This document shows positions 17,657-27,300 of a stretch of DNA of 64,000 nucleotides, one piece after another. Source of the DNA: Streptomyces albus subsp. chlorinus. GTDB lineage: Bacteria; Actinomycetota; Actinomycetes; Streptomycetales; Streptomycetaceae. The notes beneath the pieces were generated by a model, which worked only from the letters and a program-made list of their open reading frames with translations, had not been told where the DNA came from and made no database searches. Numbering within the stretch: the first letter of the stretch is position 1; each line of letters begins with the position of its first letter. Where the stretch lies: positions 7,177,378 to 7,241,377 of the forward strand of contig NZ_VJOK01000001.1 of the NCBI RefSeq assembly GCF_013302895.1. The letters are read 5' to 3'. The translations under genes and the position numbers were made by a program.

Positions 17657-18475
17657 TCAGTCGCCGAAGGCGGCGGTGGCGTCGGCGGCCCCGGCCCGTA
17701 CCGCCTCGACGATGCGGTCGGCCGCTCCCGTGACGCGGTGACTGGGGCCGATGACGGTGAGGGAAGCCGCGATGGTCCCGGCTTGGAACACCGGGGCCGA
17801 GATCGCGGTGACGGCCTCGTCGTACTCGCCGTGGCTGATGCCCCAGCCCTTCTCGCGGAGCCGTGCGTAGCGGTCCAGCAAGGCTTCGACGCTCGTGAGG
17901 GTGGTGCCGGTGAACCGCTGGAGGGCGGTGGCCCCGAAGGTCTGCCGGATCTCCGCCTCGGGGTAGTAGGCGAAGATCGCGTGCCCTGAGGCGCCGGCAT
18001 GGCCGGGCATCAGGGCACCCACGAGGGCGGTGTAGCGGATCGGACCGGTGCCGTCCACGGCGGCGGCGCAGCGGTAGCCGCCGCCGTTGGGCACGTTGAG
18101 AACGACGCTCTCGCCGGTCTCCCGCAACAGCCTGGCCAGCACCGGCCGGACCAGGGAGGGCAGTACGCCGCTGTGCTCACCCACTCGCGCCAGGCGGGAG
18201 ACCGCCGGGCCGAGCCGGTATCGCCGGGTGGTGCTGTCGCAGGTCAGGAAGCCCCGCCCGGTGAGCGTGGTCAGCAGCCGCTGGACGACCGCCTTGTCCC
18301 AGCCGTGGTGCCTGGCCAGCTCGCTGACGCCCCACTCGGGGCGCTGTTCGGTGAAGGACAGCAACGCCACCAGCGCACGGTCGGCGGACTGGAGCACGCT
18401 CGGCGGGGTACGTGACCGTCCGCTGTCCGTGGACTCCGCCGCCGCCCGCGGCGAACGGTCCGCGGTCTTCGCCAT
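17657..18475 (-). CDS. IclR-family transcriptional regulator
   Basis: This 272-aa protein has an N-terminal winged helix (residues about 25-90: LQSADRALVALLSFTEQRPE and then GVSELARHHGWDKAVVQRLL) and the IclR effector domain (GPAVSRLARVG to the C-terminus, with GASGHAIFAY and KGWGISHGEYDEAVTAISAP). It lies just upstream of the OPT/peptidase operon on the same strand and is its likely regulator. A strong palindrome 50-75 bases before its start suggests autoregulation. Confidence 0.85.
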   Translation of the reverse strand: MAKTADRSPRAAAESTDSGRSRTPPSVLQSADRALVALLSFTEQRPEWGVSELARHHGWDKAVVQRLLTTLTGRGFLTCDSTTRRYRLGPAVSRLARVGEHSGVLPSLVRPVLARLLRETGESVVLNVPNGGGYRCAAAVDGTGPIRYTALVGALMPGHAGASGHAIFAYYPEAEIRQTFGATALQRFTGTTLTSVEALLDRYARLREKGWGISHGEYDEAVTAISAPVFQAGTIAASLTVIGPSHRVTGAADRIVEAVRAGAADATAAFGD

Positions 18476-18524
18476 ACGCCTCTCCTGCCATGCTGCGCCC
18501 TGCGACGTCGTGCGGGGCGATCGG

Positions 18525-18551
18525 TGCGCTCAGCGCAACGCTGTTGCGCTG
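18525..18551. promoter_or_regulatory. Overlapping palindromes upstream of iclR
   Basis: CAGCGCAAC-GCT-GTTGCGCTG (18531-18551) is a perfect 9-bp inverted repeat. TGCGCT-C-AGCGCA (18525-18537) overlaps it. IclR-type regulators bind palindromes of this size, so this is the best operator candidate for the adjacent regulator. Confidence 0.65.
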
Positions 18552-18684
18552 CGAGGGGAGCACTATGGGCACGGCTCAGGAGAGTGTCAAGGTTGCCGCG
18601 GGAAGTCCGCCGCGCCTTCGGGCCCGCGAGCCGGTGAAGGGCGCGGCGCGGGAGGCCGGCGACAAGGAGGAAGAGGACCCGGCC

Positions 18685-19470
18685 TCACGGCCGCCCGTGC
18701 GTCGGCAGGGTGAGGATCTCGGCTCCGTCGTCGGTGATGGCGATGGTGTGCTCACTGTGCGCTGTCCGGCAGCCGGTCGCGCTCCGGAGCGTCCACCCGT
18801 CGGCGTCGGTGACGAGTCGAGCGGTGTCCGCCATGACCCACGGCTCCAGTGCCAGCAGCAGCCCCGGGCGCAGCTTGTATCCGCGGCCGGGCCGTCCGGT
18901 GTTCGGCACGTGCGGGTCCTGGTGCATCGTCGATCCGATGCCGTGGCCCCCGAACTCGGTGTTGATCCGGTATCCCGCCTCGCTGAGGACGGTGCCGATG
19001 GCGTGGGAGATGTCGCCGATGCGGGCCCCCGGTCCGGCGGCGGCGATCCCCGCGGCGAGCGCGCGCTCGGTCGCATCGATCATCGCGACGCTCTCCGGGG
19101 GCTTGGCGTCGCCCACGAGGAAGCTGATGGCCGCATCGGCGGCGACTCCGTCCTTGGAGACGGCGAGGTCGAGCGTCAGCAGATCACCGTCGGCAAGCGT
19201 GTAGTCGCGGGGCCGTCCGTGGAGCACGGCGTCGTTGACGGCCGTGCAGATGTAGTGGCCGAACGGGCCGCGCCCGAAGGACGGCTCGTAGTCGACGTAG
19301 CAGGACAGCGCTCCCGCTTCGAGGATCATGGCCTTGGCCCACCGGTCGATGTCCAGAAGGTTCGTGCCGACGGTGCTGCGGCCCTTCAGCGTCTGCAGGA
19401 TGTCGGCGACCAGGGCGCCTGTGCCCTTGGCCCGGGCCAGCAGGGTGGGGTGGTTCAGAAGCTCGATCAT
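18685..19470 (-). CDS. map: Type I methionine aminopeptidase
   Basis: This 261-aa enzyme removes N-terminal Met from new proteins. The five metal ligands are visible in order: Asp in LTLDLAVSKDG and in GVAADAAIS, His in GGHGIGSTMHQDP, Glu in LALEPWV, and Glu in AHSEHTIAI. Length and motifs are normal. It stands alone rather than in the ribosomal-protein cluster, so it is probably one of the extra map paralogues usual in Streptomyces. The ATG at 19470 has GAGAAGGG upstream, and the promoter carries an unusual direct repeat. Confidence 0.9.
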   Translation of the reverse strand: MIELLNHPTLLARAKGTGALVADILQTLKGRSTVGTNLLDIDRWAKAMILEAGALSCYVDYEPSFGRGPFGHYICTAVNDAVLHGRPRDYTLADGDLLTLDLAVSKDGVAADAAISFLVGDAKPPESVAMIDATERALAAGIAAAGPGARIGDISHAIGTVLSEAGYRINTEFGGHGIGSTMHQDPHVPNTGRPGRGYKLRPGLLLALEPWVMADTARLVTDADGWTLRSATGCRTAHSEHTIAITDDGAEILTLPTHGRP

Positions 19471-19496
19471 GGGGCGCCCTTCTCATGCAACCAATA

Positions 19497-19520
19497 ACTA
19501 TACCGGCCATACTATACCGG
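19497..19520 (-). promoter_or_regulatory. Direct repeat overlapping map promoter
   Basis: ACTATACCGG occurs twice exactly (19497-19506 and 19511-19520), with a 14-bp period. Read on the minus strand each copy contains TATAGT, a good -10 box, 25-50 bases before the map start. The repeat may be two alternative start sites or an operator laid over the promoter. Confidence 0.5.
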
Positions 19521-19583
19521 TGCGAGAAGGGGTCCATGGCCGGGTGTGCGTGCACGGTCCGCGCCACGGGGAGCGGGTCGCGG

Positions 19584-20687
19584 CTACCGCCCCTGAAGTG
19601 CTCTGACGTTGTCGCCGAACGTCCAGTTACGCGAGCCGTCCCAGTTCATGGACCAGGTCATCAGGCCCTTGAGCTGGCCGTTGTAGTGGTTCCAGGCCTG
19701 GGAGACCAGGGACGGTGACATGTAGCCGCCGCCCGCGCCGGGCTGGGCGGGGAGACCCGGTACCTGTCTGTCATAGGGGACGCGGATGGTGGTGCCCTGG
19801 ACGACCAGGCCCTTGTCGAGGCAGTCGGTCTGGGCGGTGAAGCCCTGGACGGTGCCGGCGGAGTACGAGTCGCCGCCGCACCCGTACATGCTGCCGTTGT
19901 AGTACTGCATGTTCAGCCACCACAGGCGGCCGTTGTCCGCGTACTTCTTGATGATCGGCAGGTACGCGCCCCAGATCGAGCCGTAGACGACGCTGCCGCC
20001 CGTGACGTACGCCGTCTCGGGGGCCATCGTCAGGCCGAATCCCGGCGGCATCTGGGCGAGGACGCCGTCGATGATGTGCACGAGGTTGGCCTGCGAGGTG
20101 GACAGCTGGTTGATGTTGCCGCTGCCGGTGAGGCCGGTCTCGATGTCGATGTCGATGCCGTCGAAGTTGTACTTCTTCAGGATCGGCACGATGGTCGCGA
20201 TGAATCGGTCGGCGACCGTGCGCGAGCCGAGGTCGATGCCCGCCGTCGCCCCGCCGATGGACATCAGAAGAGTCTGCCCCTGGGCCTTCGCGGCGCACAT
20301 CTCGGCGGGGGTGGCGACCTTGACCGTGGAGTCCATGCCGTCCTCCCACAGCACCGTGCCGTCCGAACGGATCACGGGGAAGGCGGCGTTGAGGACGTTG
20401 TAGCCGTGAGCGCGGATACGGGAGTCGGTGATCGGGGTCCAGCCGAAGGGCGGGTGGACGCCGTTGGCCGCGCCGTCCCAGTTCTCCCAGTAGCCCTGGA
20501 GGACCTTGCCGGTGGGCTTGCCCTTCACCGGGCAGGTCTCGGCGGCCCGGGAGGAGGGGGCGGCGGGGTGCGAGCGTCCCACCGCCTGCGGGGCCGCCGC
20601 GGTGAGGAGCTGGACGACGCACGCCAGCGCCACGCCGATGCCGAGCAGATACCAGGGCCGTCGTCTTCGAGCGGACGTTGTGCGCAT
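19584..20687 (-). CDS. Secreted GH18 chitinase
   Basis: This 367-aa secreted glycosidase cleaves chitin. A signal peptide (RRRRPWYLLGIGVALACVV and so on, to about residue 38) precedes a single GH18 catalytic domain. The signature DGIDIDIE has Asp176, Asp179, Asp181 and the proton donor Glu183. SIGGATAG (143-150) and LMTWSMNWD near the C-terminus are further family marks. No chitin-binding or fibronectin domain is present. The start has a perfect GGAGG, and the promoter carries paired DasR-type operators, as in known Streptomyces chitinase genes. Confidence 0.9.
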   Translation of the reverse strand: MRTTSARRRRPWYLLGIGVALACVVQLLTAAAPQAVGRSHPAAPSSRAAETCPVKGKPTGKVLQGYWENWDGAANGVHPPFGWTPITDSRIRAHGYNVLNAAFPVIRSDGTVLWEDGMDSTVKVATPAEMCAAKAQGQTLLMSIGGATAGIDLGSRTVADRFIATIVPILKKYNFDGIDIDIETGLTGSGNINQLSTSQANLVHIIDGVLAQMPPGFGLTMAPETAYVTGGSVVYGSIWGAYLPIIKKYADNGRLWWLNMQYYNGSMYGCGGDSYSAGTVQGFTAQTDCLDKGLVVQGTTIRVPYDRQVPGLPAQPGAGGGYMSPSLVSQAWNHYNGQLKGLMTWSMNWDGSRNWTFGDNVRALQGR

Positions 20688-20732
20688 GGGGTGTCCCTCC
20701 GCCTGAGTGTGGGGTCGCGGAGAGCGTTCTGC

Positions 20733-20764
20733 GGTCCAGACCTTTCGTCAAGAGGTCTGGACCA
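20733..20764 (-). promoter_or_regulatory. Paired DasR-type (chitinase direct-repeat) operators
   Basis: GGTCCAGACCT (20733-20743) and AGGTCTGGACC (20753-20763) form an 11-bp inverted repeat, and each is itself close to the 12-bp element TGGTCYAGACCW known from Streptomyces chitinase promoters and DasR sites. A TTGACG -35 box on the minus strand lies between them. This predicts GlcNAc-dependent control of the chitinase. Confidence 0.75.
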
Positions 20765-20768
20765 AAAA

Positions 20769-21596
20769 TCAGCGGGACGGCAGCCCGGCGCCGTCCCGCA
20801 GTGTCCTGGTGGCGATGTCGAGGAACTCTCGCGGCAGCCTCCCGCGCCGGTCCGCGGGGACGGCCAGGCATGTCTCGACCACCGGGCCGTCCGCGACGGG
20901 GAGACGGACGAGGCCGGGACATGAGTGGGCCCGTGCGACGCTCAAGGGGACGAAGGCGATGCCCTGCCCGGAGGCGATCAGCTCGAACTTCTCCTCCAGT
21001 GACGAGGTCCGCCGCGTCGGCGCGTCGAGCAACCGCTCCCCGTCGAGATCCGCGGTGGTGAGTTCCCGACGGTGCGCCAGCCGGTGCCCGGCGGGCATGC
21101 AGGCGACCTTGGGCTCGTGGCCGATGGGGACGGTGCGCAGGCCCGAATCGTCGAACGGCTGCCGCAGGTAAGCGACTTGTGCCCGGCCGTCGCGCAGCGG
21201 CGCGTCCGGCTCCCACCAGTGCGCGGGGACGACGTCCGTCTCGACGTCCGGGTGCCGTGAGGTGAACGCCTTGATCGCTTCCGAGACGTGCAGCCCGGGA
21301 GAGAAGGCGACGACGAGTCGCCGGACGCCCCGGTCTGCGTCCTGCACGCGGCGCACCGCCGCGCCGACGGACGGAAGAATCCGTTGCGCCTCCTCGTAGA
21401 GCTGCCGGCCGGCGGATGTCAGCTCCACACTGCGGGTGGTGCGCACGAGCAGCGTGCACGCCAACTCCTGCTCGAAGGCCCTGATCTGCCGGCTGAGCAC
21501 CGGCTGGGCGATGTAGAGCTGCTTCGCCGCCCGGCCGAAGTGCCGGTGCTCGGCCACCGCGGCGAAATAGCGGAGCTTGCGCAGATCGAGATCCAT
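20769..21596 (-). CDS. LysR-family regulator
   Basis: A 275-aa regulator with winged helix (LRKLRYFAAVAEHRHFGRAA, then LYIAQPVLSRQIRAFEQEL) and substrate-binding domain (LVVAFSPGLHVSEAIKAF onward). It is divergent from an NmrA-like gene whose ATG is 68 bases away, the classical LysR arrangement, so that gene is its probable target. Its stop is five bases before the chitinase operator region. Start is ATG 21596. Confidence 0.85.
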   Translation of the reverse strand: MDLDLRKLRYFAAVAEHRHFGRAAKQLYIAQPVLSRQIRAFEQELACTLLVRTTRSVELTSAGRQLYEEAQRILPSVGAAVRRVQDADRGVRRLVVAFSPGLHVSEAIKAFTSRHPDVETDVVPAHWWEPDAPLRDGRAQVAYLRQPFDDSGLRTVPIGHEPKVACMPAGHRLAHRRELTTADLDGERLLDAPTRRTSSLEEKFELIASGQGIAFVPLSVARAHSCPGLVRLPVADGPVVETCLAVPADRRGRLPREFLDIATRTLRDGAGLPSR

Positions 21597-21663
21597 GCCC
21601 GCAAGGTATCAATCGCCGGAAAGGGTATTGGACGCCGCGAGTTGCCGCGCCGAGACTTCCAAC

Positions 21664-22563
21664 ATGATCGTCATCACCGCTCCCACCGGACAGATCGGCA
21701 GCCGGCTCCTGGACCTGCTGCTCGACGAGGCCCCCGCGCGCGGCGAGGAGCTGCGCGTCATCGTGCGCGACCCCCGGAAACTCCCCGACACGGTCCGTGC
21801 CCGCGTCGACGTCGTCACCGGTTCACACGGCGACGCCGAGGTCGTCGACCGCGCCTTCGCCGGCGCGGACGCCGTCTTCTGGCTGGTTCCGCCCGCCCCG
21901 CGGGCACCGAGCCTGGAGGCCGCGTACTCCGGGTTCACCGGCCCGGCCGCGAAGGCGTTCGTGTCCCACGGAGTCGGCCATGTCGTCGGCGTCTCGGCAC
22001 TCGGCCGCGGCACCCCCGTCGCCGGGCGAGCCGGGCAGGTGACGGCGTCGCTGGCCATGGACGACCTCATCGCGAGCACGGGCGTGGCCTACCGGGCGCT
22101 CGCCAGTCCGACCTTCATCGACAACCTGCTGCGGGATGTGCCGTCGATCCGCGACCACGGAGTCTTCACCGACCTCGTCACCGCCGACCGCGCAGCACCG
22201 ATGGCCGCCACCCGGGACATCGCCGCGGCCGCCGCCGGGCTGCTGCTCGACCGCTCCTGGACGGGGACGGGCGAGGTCCCGGTGCTCGGCCCCGAGGACC
22301 TGTCGCCGAACGACCTCGCGTGCGTCATGACCGACGTGCTCGGCCGCCCGGTCCGCTACGAGCGGCAGTCGCTCGACGACTTCCGTGCCGCACTCGCCGG
22401 ACGCGGCATCGGGGACGCGTTCGTGCAGGGCTACGTCGACATGATGCGTGCCAAGGACGAAGGACTGGACGACGGCGTGCAGCGCACACCTGGGACGGCG
22501 AGTCCGACGACCTTCCGCCAGTGGTGCGGGGAAGTCCTGAGGCCGGCGGTCCTCACGGAGTGA
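21664..22563 (+). CDS. NmrA-like NAD(P)-binding protein
   Basis: This 299-aa Rossmann-fold protein begins MIVITAPTGQIGSRLLDLLL, an atypical-SDR GxxGxxG variant (APTGQIG). It continues with NmrA/quinone-oxidoreductase-2-type elements (FWLVPPAPRAPSLEAAY, GVSALGRGTPVAGRAG, ASPTFIDNLLRD). Relatives reduce quinones or sense NADP redox state. It is divergent from a LysR gene. No catalytic Tyr-x-x-x-Lys is evident. Confidence 0.75.
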   Translation: MIVITAPTGQIGSRLLDLLLDEAPARGEELRVIVRDPRKLPDTVRARVDVVTGSHGDAEVVDRAFAGADAVFWLVPPAPRAPSLEAAYSGFTGPAAKAFVSHGVGHVVGVSALGRGTPVAGRAGQVTASLAMDDLIASTGVAYRALASPTFIDNLLRDVPSIRDHGVFTDLVTADRAAPMAATRDIAAAAAGLLLDRSWTGTGEVPVLGPEDLSPNDLACVMTDVLGRPVRYERQSLDDFRAALAGRGIGDAFVQGYVDMMRAKDEGLDDGVQRTPGTASPTTFRQWCGEVLRPAVLTE

Positions 22564-22702
22564 CAGAACCCCTCCCCTCATGGATGTCGATGCCCCCGGC
22601 GCGCCGCTCGGCATCGGCTCTGCCGCGCCGCCGCCGGGCCCCGGCGGCGGAGCGGCAGACCACGGCTAGGGTTGGGTTCCGGATGAGAAAGGACGATCCG
22701 CC

Positions 22703-23452
22703 ATGCCCACCAGAAAGCTTCAGATCCCCACCCCGGACGGTCAGGCCGACGCCTTCGCCGCCTTCCCCGGCACAGGAGAGCGTCACCCCGGGGTGCTGCT
22801 GTACACGGACGCCTTCGGCGTGCGGCCCGAGCTGGAGAAGAAGGCCGTCGAACTCGCCGAGCACGGGTACTACGTACTCGTCCCCAACCTCTACTACCGG
22901 CACGCTCCGGCACCGGTGGTCGAACTTCCCGAGTACATCGGAGAAGACGTCCGGCCCTCGCTCATCGGCCGGATGATGCCCCTGATCGAGCAGCACACCA
23001 CCGAACACGTCCTGCGCGACGCCGACGCCTACCTCACGTTCCTCACCGCACAGCCCGAGGCCGGCGCAGGACCTGTCGGAGTGATCGGCTACTGCTGGGG
23101 CGCCTCCTTGGCGATGCGCACCGCGACGGCCCACCCCGACAAGGTGGCGGCCCTCGCCGGATTCCACCCCGGCTTCCTCGTCACCGACGCGCCCGACAGC
23201 CCGCACCGCCTCGTGTCCCGGCTCACCGCCGAGGTCCACATCGGCCTCGCCGAAGGCGACATGTCACCCGAGACCCTCGCCGAGTTCAACCAGGCCCTGG
23301 ACGCCGCCGGTGTCGCCTACACCACCGAGATCTACCCCGGCACCGTGCACGGGTTCACGATGTCCGACACCGCCGCCTTCGACCCCGCGGGGCTGCGGCG
23401 CCACTGGGACCGCCTGCTCCCACTCCTCGACCGCACCCTGGCCCGCCGCTGA
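22703..23452 (+). CDS. Dienelactone hydrolase family protein
   Basis: A 249-aa alpha/beta hydrolase with a Cys nucleophile elbow GYCWGA (Cys131) and the late HGF motif (PGTVHGFTM) carrying the catalytic His. The family opens dienelactones in aromatic degradation, but many members act on other esters. The ATG at 22703 has AAAGGA upstream. It lies 139 bases after the NmrA-like gene on the same strand, and I see no pathway partners. Confidence 0.8.
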   Translation: MPTRKLQIPTPDGQADAFAAFPGTGERHPGVLLYTDAFGVRPELEKKAVELAEHGYYVLVPNLYYRHAPAPVVELPEYIGEDVRPSLIGRMMPLIEQHTTEHVLRDADAYLTFLTAQPEAGAGPVGVIGYCWGASLAMRTATAHPDKVAALAGFHPGFLVTDAPDSPHRLVSRLTAEVHIGLAEGDMSPETLAEFNQALDAAGVAYTTEIYPGTVHGFTMSDTAAFDPAGLRRHWDRLLPLLDRTLARR

Positions 23453-23502
23453 GCCACGGCTCGGCGCCGGGCGCCGCGGTCCGTTGTCAGTGGGCGTTGG
23501 CA

Positions 23503-23508
23503 TAGTCT
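23503..23508 (+). promoter_or_regulatory. Likely -10 box before the 286/1223-aa gene pair
   Basis: TAGTCT ends five bases before ATG 23514, again indicating a leaderless transcript. TTGTCA at 23484-23489 is close, but its 13-bp spacing is too short for a standard -35 box. Confidence 0.35.
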
Positions 23509-23513
23509 GCGGC

Positions 23514-24374
23514 ATGACACCGCTCGCATGGGTGCCCGCGATACCTGGCCATGAACTGGCTCTGGACGGGACGACGTTGACATGCCGGAAGACCGATGGA
23601 CGAGTCCTGAAGTCCGTCCCCGGCGCTGTACGGACAAGCCGGGTCGGCAGAAGGTTCGCCGCCCTTCAGGAGCAGTTGGCCGGACACGAAAAGGAGTGCC
23701 GCGCCGCGGTGGAGTCCTGGTTGCTGGGCGGGGTGCCCATCCCCGCCCGGCTCCTGGCACGGATATGGCCCGATCCGAGCTGGCGGACCGGCTTGCGGCA
23801 CCTTGTGGTGCGCGCCGGTGGACGGGCCGGGCTGTTGCAGGAGGTGTCCGAGGACGGCCGGGCGCGCATACGGGAGCTCGACGGCGCGCCGTACGAACCA
23901 CCCGTCGGATCGCCCGTGACGCTGGTGCACCCGGCCCTGTTGGACGACCCCGCGGCGTGGCAGCGGCTGCTGGAAGAGCACGGAGGCACCCAGGCCGTCG
24001 AGCAGTTGAGCCGCTCGGTGCATCGGCAGCGCGAGGGGAACGACCCCGCGGCCACCGGCATCGGCGTTGAGGCGGACGAGGATTCCGGGCAGTACTGGTC
24101 GACGCGGTCACGCGCCGCCGAGCACGGTTTCGGCGTACGAGGCGGTTTCGCCGTGCTGCGGATCACCGAGCGCGGCGTCACGCTGGAGGCACGTTGCCGG
24201 CTGGGGAGCGGCGAGCCCGGGGCGCCCGCGGAGCCGGGCCGGTTGATGTGGGTCGATGAGGCGGAACGGCCGGTGCCACTGGGCGAGGTGGGCCCGGTGG
24301 CCTGGTCCGAGGGCCGGAGGATGGCGGAACTGGTATACGGCGCGCCTGCACGACGGGGGGCCGAGGACCGATGA
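23514..24374 (+). CDS. Hypothetical protein (286 aa), first gene of coupled pair
   Basis: I do not recognise this protein. It is soluble, rich in Arg, Glu and Gly, and ends with a beta-rich segment (HGFGVRGGFAVLRITERGVT, then LEARCRLGSGE). Its stop overlaps the ATG of the next gene (ATGA at 24371-24374), so the two proteins are made together and probably work together. No membrane segments, signal peptide or enzyme motifs are visible. The start is ATG 23514, behind a -10 box. Confidence 0.65.
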   Translation: MTPLAWVPAIPGHELALDGTTLTCRKTDGRVLKSVPGAVRTSRVGRRFAALQEQLAGHEKECRAAVESWLLGGVPIPARLLARIWPDPSWRTGLRHLVVRAGGRAGLLQEVSEDGRARIRELDGAPYEPPVGSPVTLVHPALLDDPAAWQRLLEEHGGTQAVEQLSRSVHRQREGNDPAATGIGVEADEDSGQYWSTRSRAAEHGFGVRGGFAVLRITERGVTLEARCRLGSGEPGAPAEPGRLMWVDEAERPVPLGEVGPVAWSEGRRMAELVYGAPARRGAEDR

Positions 24375-27300
24375 CACGCGAGACGTCTGCGAGCACCGGG
24401 GCGGACACCGCCGCCCCCGACCTCCCGTCGGCACTGGCGGCAGGGCTGGCCCCGGTCGGAACAGCGGGCGGTGAGGAGATCACCGCCCGCCGCTACAGCC
24501 ATCCGCTGCTGGGTACACGACCCGTGGTGCGGCTCGCGCAACGGACGGTCGCACCCCTCGAGGACCGGCTCCTGGCCGACGCCGGATACTCCGCGCCGGA
24601 CGTGGGAGAGCCCGTGGCTGCCGGGCCGCCACCGCCACCGCGGTACCCGGCGTGGGCGTTGGCCCATGACCTCGCGCACACCGAGGCCGCGCTGACCGCG
24701 GGCGTCGAGATGGCACGGGCCGGGCGGATGATCGCCTCCGCGCCGGGACCCGCGGCGAAGGAGTTCCAGCGGATCGCGGCGACCCTGCCCGCCGACCACG
24801 TACCCATGTTCTGGGAAGAGGCCGGCCGCCTTTTCCTCGCCGCCGGACGGGACAAACAGGCCGCGACGATGTTCGGCCGGGCCCGGGCCGCCGACCGGCA
24901 CGCCACCATGGGCGTCGATCCGGCCAGGCGCCGCGCCGTGTTCCTGGAGTTCGCGCTGGCCGGTGCCCTCTCGGCCAAGGACATCAAGGCATACGCCGGA
25001 GAACTGTCCAGGGAATCCGACCCCCTGGAGGCGTACCGCGAACTGCGGGAGCTGGCCGTCCTTCGTACCCGGGGCGGGCTCGCGCCGTGGCCCGAGATGC
25101 TCAAACAGACCGGCGAGCTGGCCGGGGCCGCGGGGCTGGATGTCGCCACCGAGCACCGGCGACTGCTGGAGAGCCTGGTGGACACACCGGCCCTGTGGCG
25201 GACGGCGGACAGCTTCTGGACGGGGCAGCGCAGGCTGCTGGTGCCCGCGATCGCCGCCTCCGCCGGACTGAGGAAGCGACTGCTGTGGCGGCTGGCAGAG
25301 GCGCCGGCCTCGGCCATGGACACCTGGTGGTGCGATCTGCTGCAAGAGACCGGGGCGCTCGGCGAACTCGCGGGTGACGCCGGGGAATGGCTGTCCGCGA
25401 TGCTCGGCCGGTACGCCCGGGCCACATCCCCCGCGGTCCCCGAAGGACTGCTGCGCCTGGTTCCCCTGCTGGCGGACACCATCCGGGAGGCGGGCACGCC
25501 GGTACGGTTCAACCCCGGCGCGCCCGACGACTACTACCGCATCGACGCCGTCGTACTGGCCGGCTGCCTGGAGGCGGGTGTCCCGGTGGAGGCGCCCGGC
25601 CCGGCGGCGGCGTTGCGGAACTGGCAGGCGCCCGCGCGCATCGATCTGCGGGCGCTGATGGACGACGACAGGTTCGGGCCGGTGCTGATCCGGTCCGTCC
25701 CGCAGGAGGGGGACGAGTTCCGCACGCTGTGGCGGAAGGAAGCCCTTCTGCCGGTCCTGCGGGGAATCGTCGAACGCAGGGTCCGGCGCCTCGAGGCGGG
25801 CGGCCTGGCGGACGCCGCGTTCGCTCTCCGCTGGCTGGAGGAGAACCTCCACCCGCAGGTCTTCGACCGGATGCCCGGCCTCCCCTCCCGGCTGGCGGCC
25901 CTCGACCTGGTGACGCCGCTGACCCGTACCCTGCGCGCCGGCATCCTGGACGAGTACGGCTGGCCCGCCCTGGACGAGGCCGCCGCGGAACTCACGGGAA
26001 AGGACTCCTGGTGCCGCGCGAGCTGGCCCGCCATGGTGGTGCACGACCGGGAGAAAGCCATCGCGATCGGGCCCGGCGGCCGTATCGCGGAACACCGGCT
26101 GCGGGTGCCGAAGGAAGCCGCCCGGTTCCACCACGAGCCCGAGGTCTATTTCTCGGACGGACAGTTCCTCGTCCTCCACTACGTCAACGGCGAACAGCGG
26201 CACTACTGGTCCGACGCACCCGACGAAACCTTCACCGTGCGGCTCGGCATGTGGCGTTCGCTCCACCACGAAGCGACACAGCCCGGCTACACCTTCATGG
26301 CACCGAACGGCCGGCGCTTCATGGGCCACAAGGTGCTCGGCCCCCGGGAGGAGCGGGTCGGTCCGAACGGCCACATGCTCCACGACGGCCGGGACTTCTG
26401 GTGGCTCAGCAGGGACGGCCTGGAATCGCGGGTGCACCGGGTCGACCTTGCGACCGGCGAGCTGGTCGCAGCAGATCCGCCGGAGTTCTTCGACCCGTCC
26501 CTGCTCGCCGAGGGCGAGCGCTGGAACTTCGAGTCCTCGTACCTGGCACCCCTGCCCTACGGCGTCCAGGGGTCGCCGCTGGGCAGCGACGGCACGCGTG
26601 TGGGACTCCGGGTGGCCGAGGACACGGCGACCGGACGGGTCCGCTACCACCGCGTCGACGGTGCGCACGGTGTGCTCGACGGGTCCGGGATCACCGCCAT
26701 CTGGGGGCTCCTCGACGTACCGGGCACGGAGAAACGCCTGGTGCTCAGCCATGGCATCGGCCACCGCCACCCCGTGCTCGCCCGTGACGCCGAGACGGGC
26801 GAGTGCTACTGGCAGGCCGAGCGGAAGAATAACGGCTGGGTGGACAACGAACCCGACCCGGTGGCCGCCGGAACACGGCTGATACCACCGCCCGCCTTCT
26901 GGCACTTCCTCAGCCCGCGCGACCCCGCCGGATCGCGGGCCCTCCGGCGGATCACCGAGGACACCGTGCGGCGCCTGCTGAAGGCCGCGGCCACGTCGGA
27001 GGAGGAGCTGCGGGCAGCCGTGGCGAAGCTGCTTCCCGAGGCCGGCCACCGGCTGCTCGTACGAGGCGTCCTCGGATGTGTCCGGGCAACCGCCGACATG
27101 GTCTCCCACCGGGACCGGATCCTGGCCCGGCTGGCCCGCCCACGCCAGGCACGGCTCAAGGTCTCGGAGGAGGACCTCGGCGGGGCGCTGGAGGGCCTGG
27201 TCAGCAAGTACAGCAGCGGCTACGGCGGTACGGCGACCCAGATCGAACTCACGTCGGCGTTCTTCGCCGGCGCGACCGACGCGGCGACCGCGATGGAGAA

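Noticed and set aside
14249..17989. Very long plus-strand open frame (1246 codons) opposite the peptidase/OPT genes
   Set aside because: It is the high-GC antisense shadow of three well-recognised genes plus the purine-rich gap, and its composition is Gly/Arg/Gln-rich without domains.
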